Positions 63,959-64,000 of a stretch of 64,000 nucleotides of DNA are shown in pieces. The notes under the pieces are model-generated. The model was given only the letters and a program-made list of their open reading frames with translations, made no database searches and was not told the DNA's origin. How positions within the stretch are numbered: the stretch's first letter is position 1; each line of letters starts with the position of its first letter. The position numbers and the translations under genes are program-made. Source of the stretch: Arctopsyche grandis (taxonomy: Eukaryota; Arthropoda; Insecta; Trichoptera; Hydropsychidae); contig NC_135365.1 of NCBI RefSeq assembly GCF_051622035.1, positions 21,037,501-21,101,500 on the forward strand, written 5' to 3'.

Positions 63959-64000
63959 CTGACACAGAAGGGTCGTTTTATAATTGAATACTTATTTATG

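Overview
This is an AT-rich eukaryotic window from an insect genome. Genes have short coding exons, GT-AG (and a few GC-AG) introns and no operons. Gene content (a ZAD zinc-finger protein, a maleless/DHX9 helicase, an insect ionotropic receptor, unc80) and heavy intronic loads of non-LTR, LTR and TIR elements point to an insect. The order cannot be fixed from the sequence alone.

Layout. 1-12,897: about 13 kb of AT-rich, microsatellite-rich DNA with no gene I can support (possibly long 3' UTR or intergenic). 12,901-15,238: a ZAD-C2H2 zinc-finger gene (minus strand, two exons, 382 aa) between two oppositely oriented solo LTRs of one family. 15,469-26,408: a complete maleless/DHX9-type RNA helicase (minus strand, 18 exons, about 1,269 aa) whose introns carry SINE-like elements, an RTE-like reverse-transcriptase fragment, a decayed TIR transposon, a MITE and a non-LTR tail. 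26,409-28,000: a cluster of element remnants. 28,002-63,958: the unc80 gene (minus strand, 56 exons recognised, about 3,280 aa in the window, 5' end outside it). It encodes the very large accessory subunit of the NALCN/narrow-abdomen sodium-leak channel.

Nested in the penultimate-but-one intron of unc80, on the opposite strand, is an intronless divergent ionotropic receptor gene (650 aa) whose stop codon lies 10 bp from an unc80 splice donor. unc80 also holds a three-copy intragenic duplication that includes pieces of two of its own exons, a solo LTR datable by an empty paralogous site, a duplicated 3' splice site, and several MITEs with clear target-site duplications.

I rebuilt exon structures by hand from reading frame, splice consensus and phase, and from remembered family sequence. 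Every junction listed preserves phase, except that the unc80 exon 21/22 boundary has two alternatives. I found no CRISPR, tRNA, rRNA or microbial-type system, and no clearly undescribed molecular system. The most unusual signals are the nested antisense receptor, the intragenic duplication and three GC-AG introns, one of which competes with a frame-shifting GT donor.
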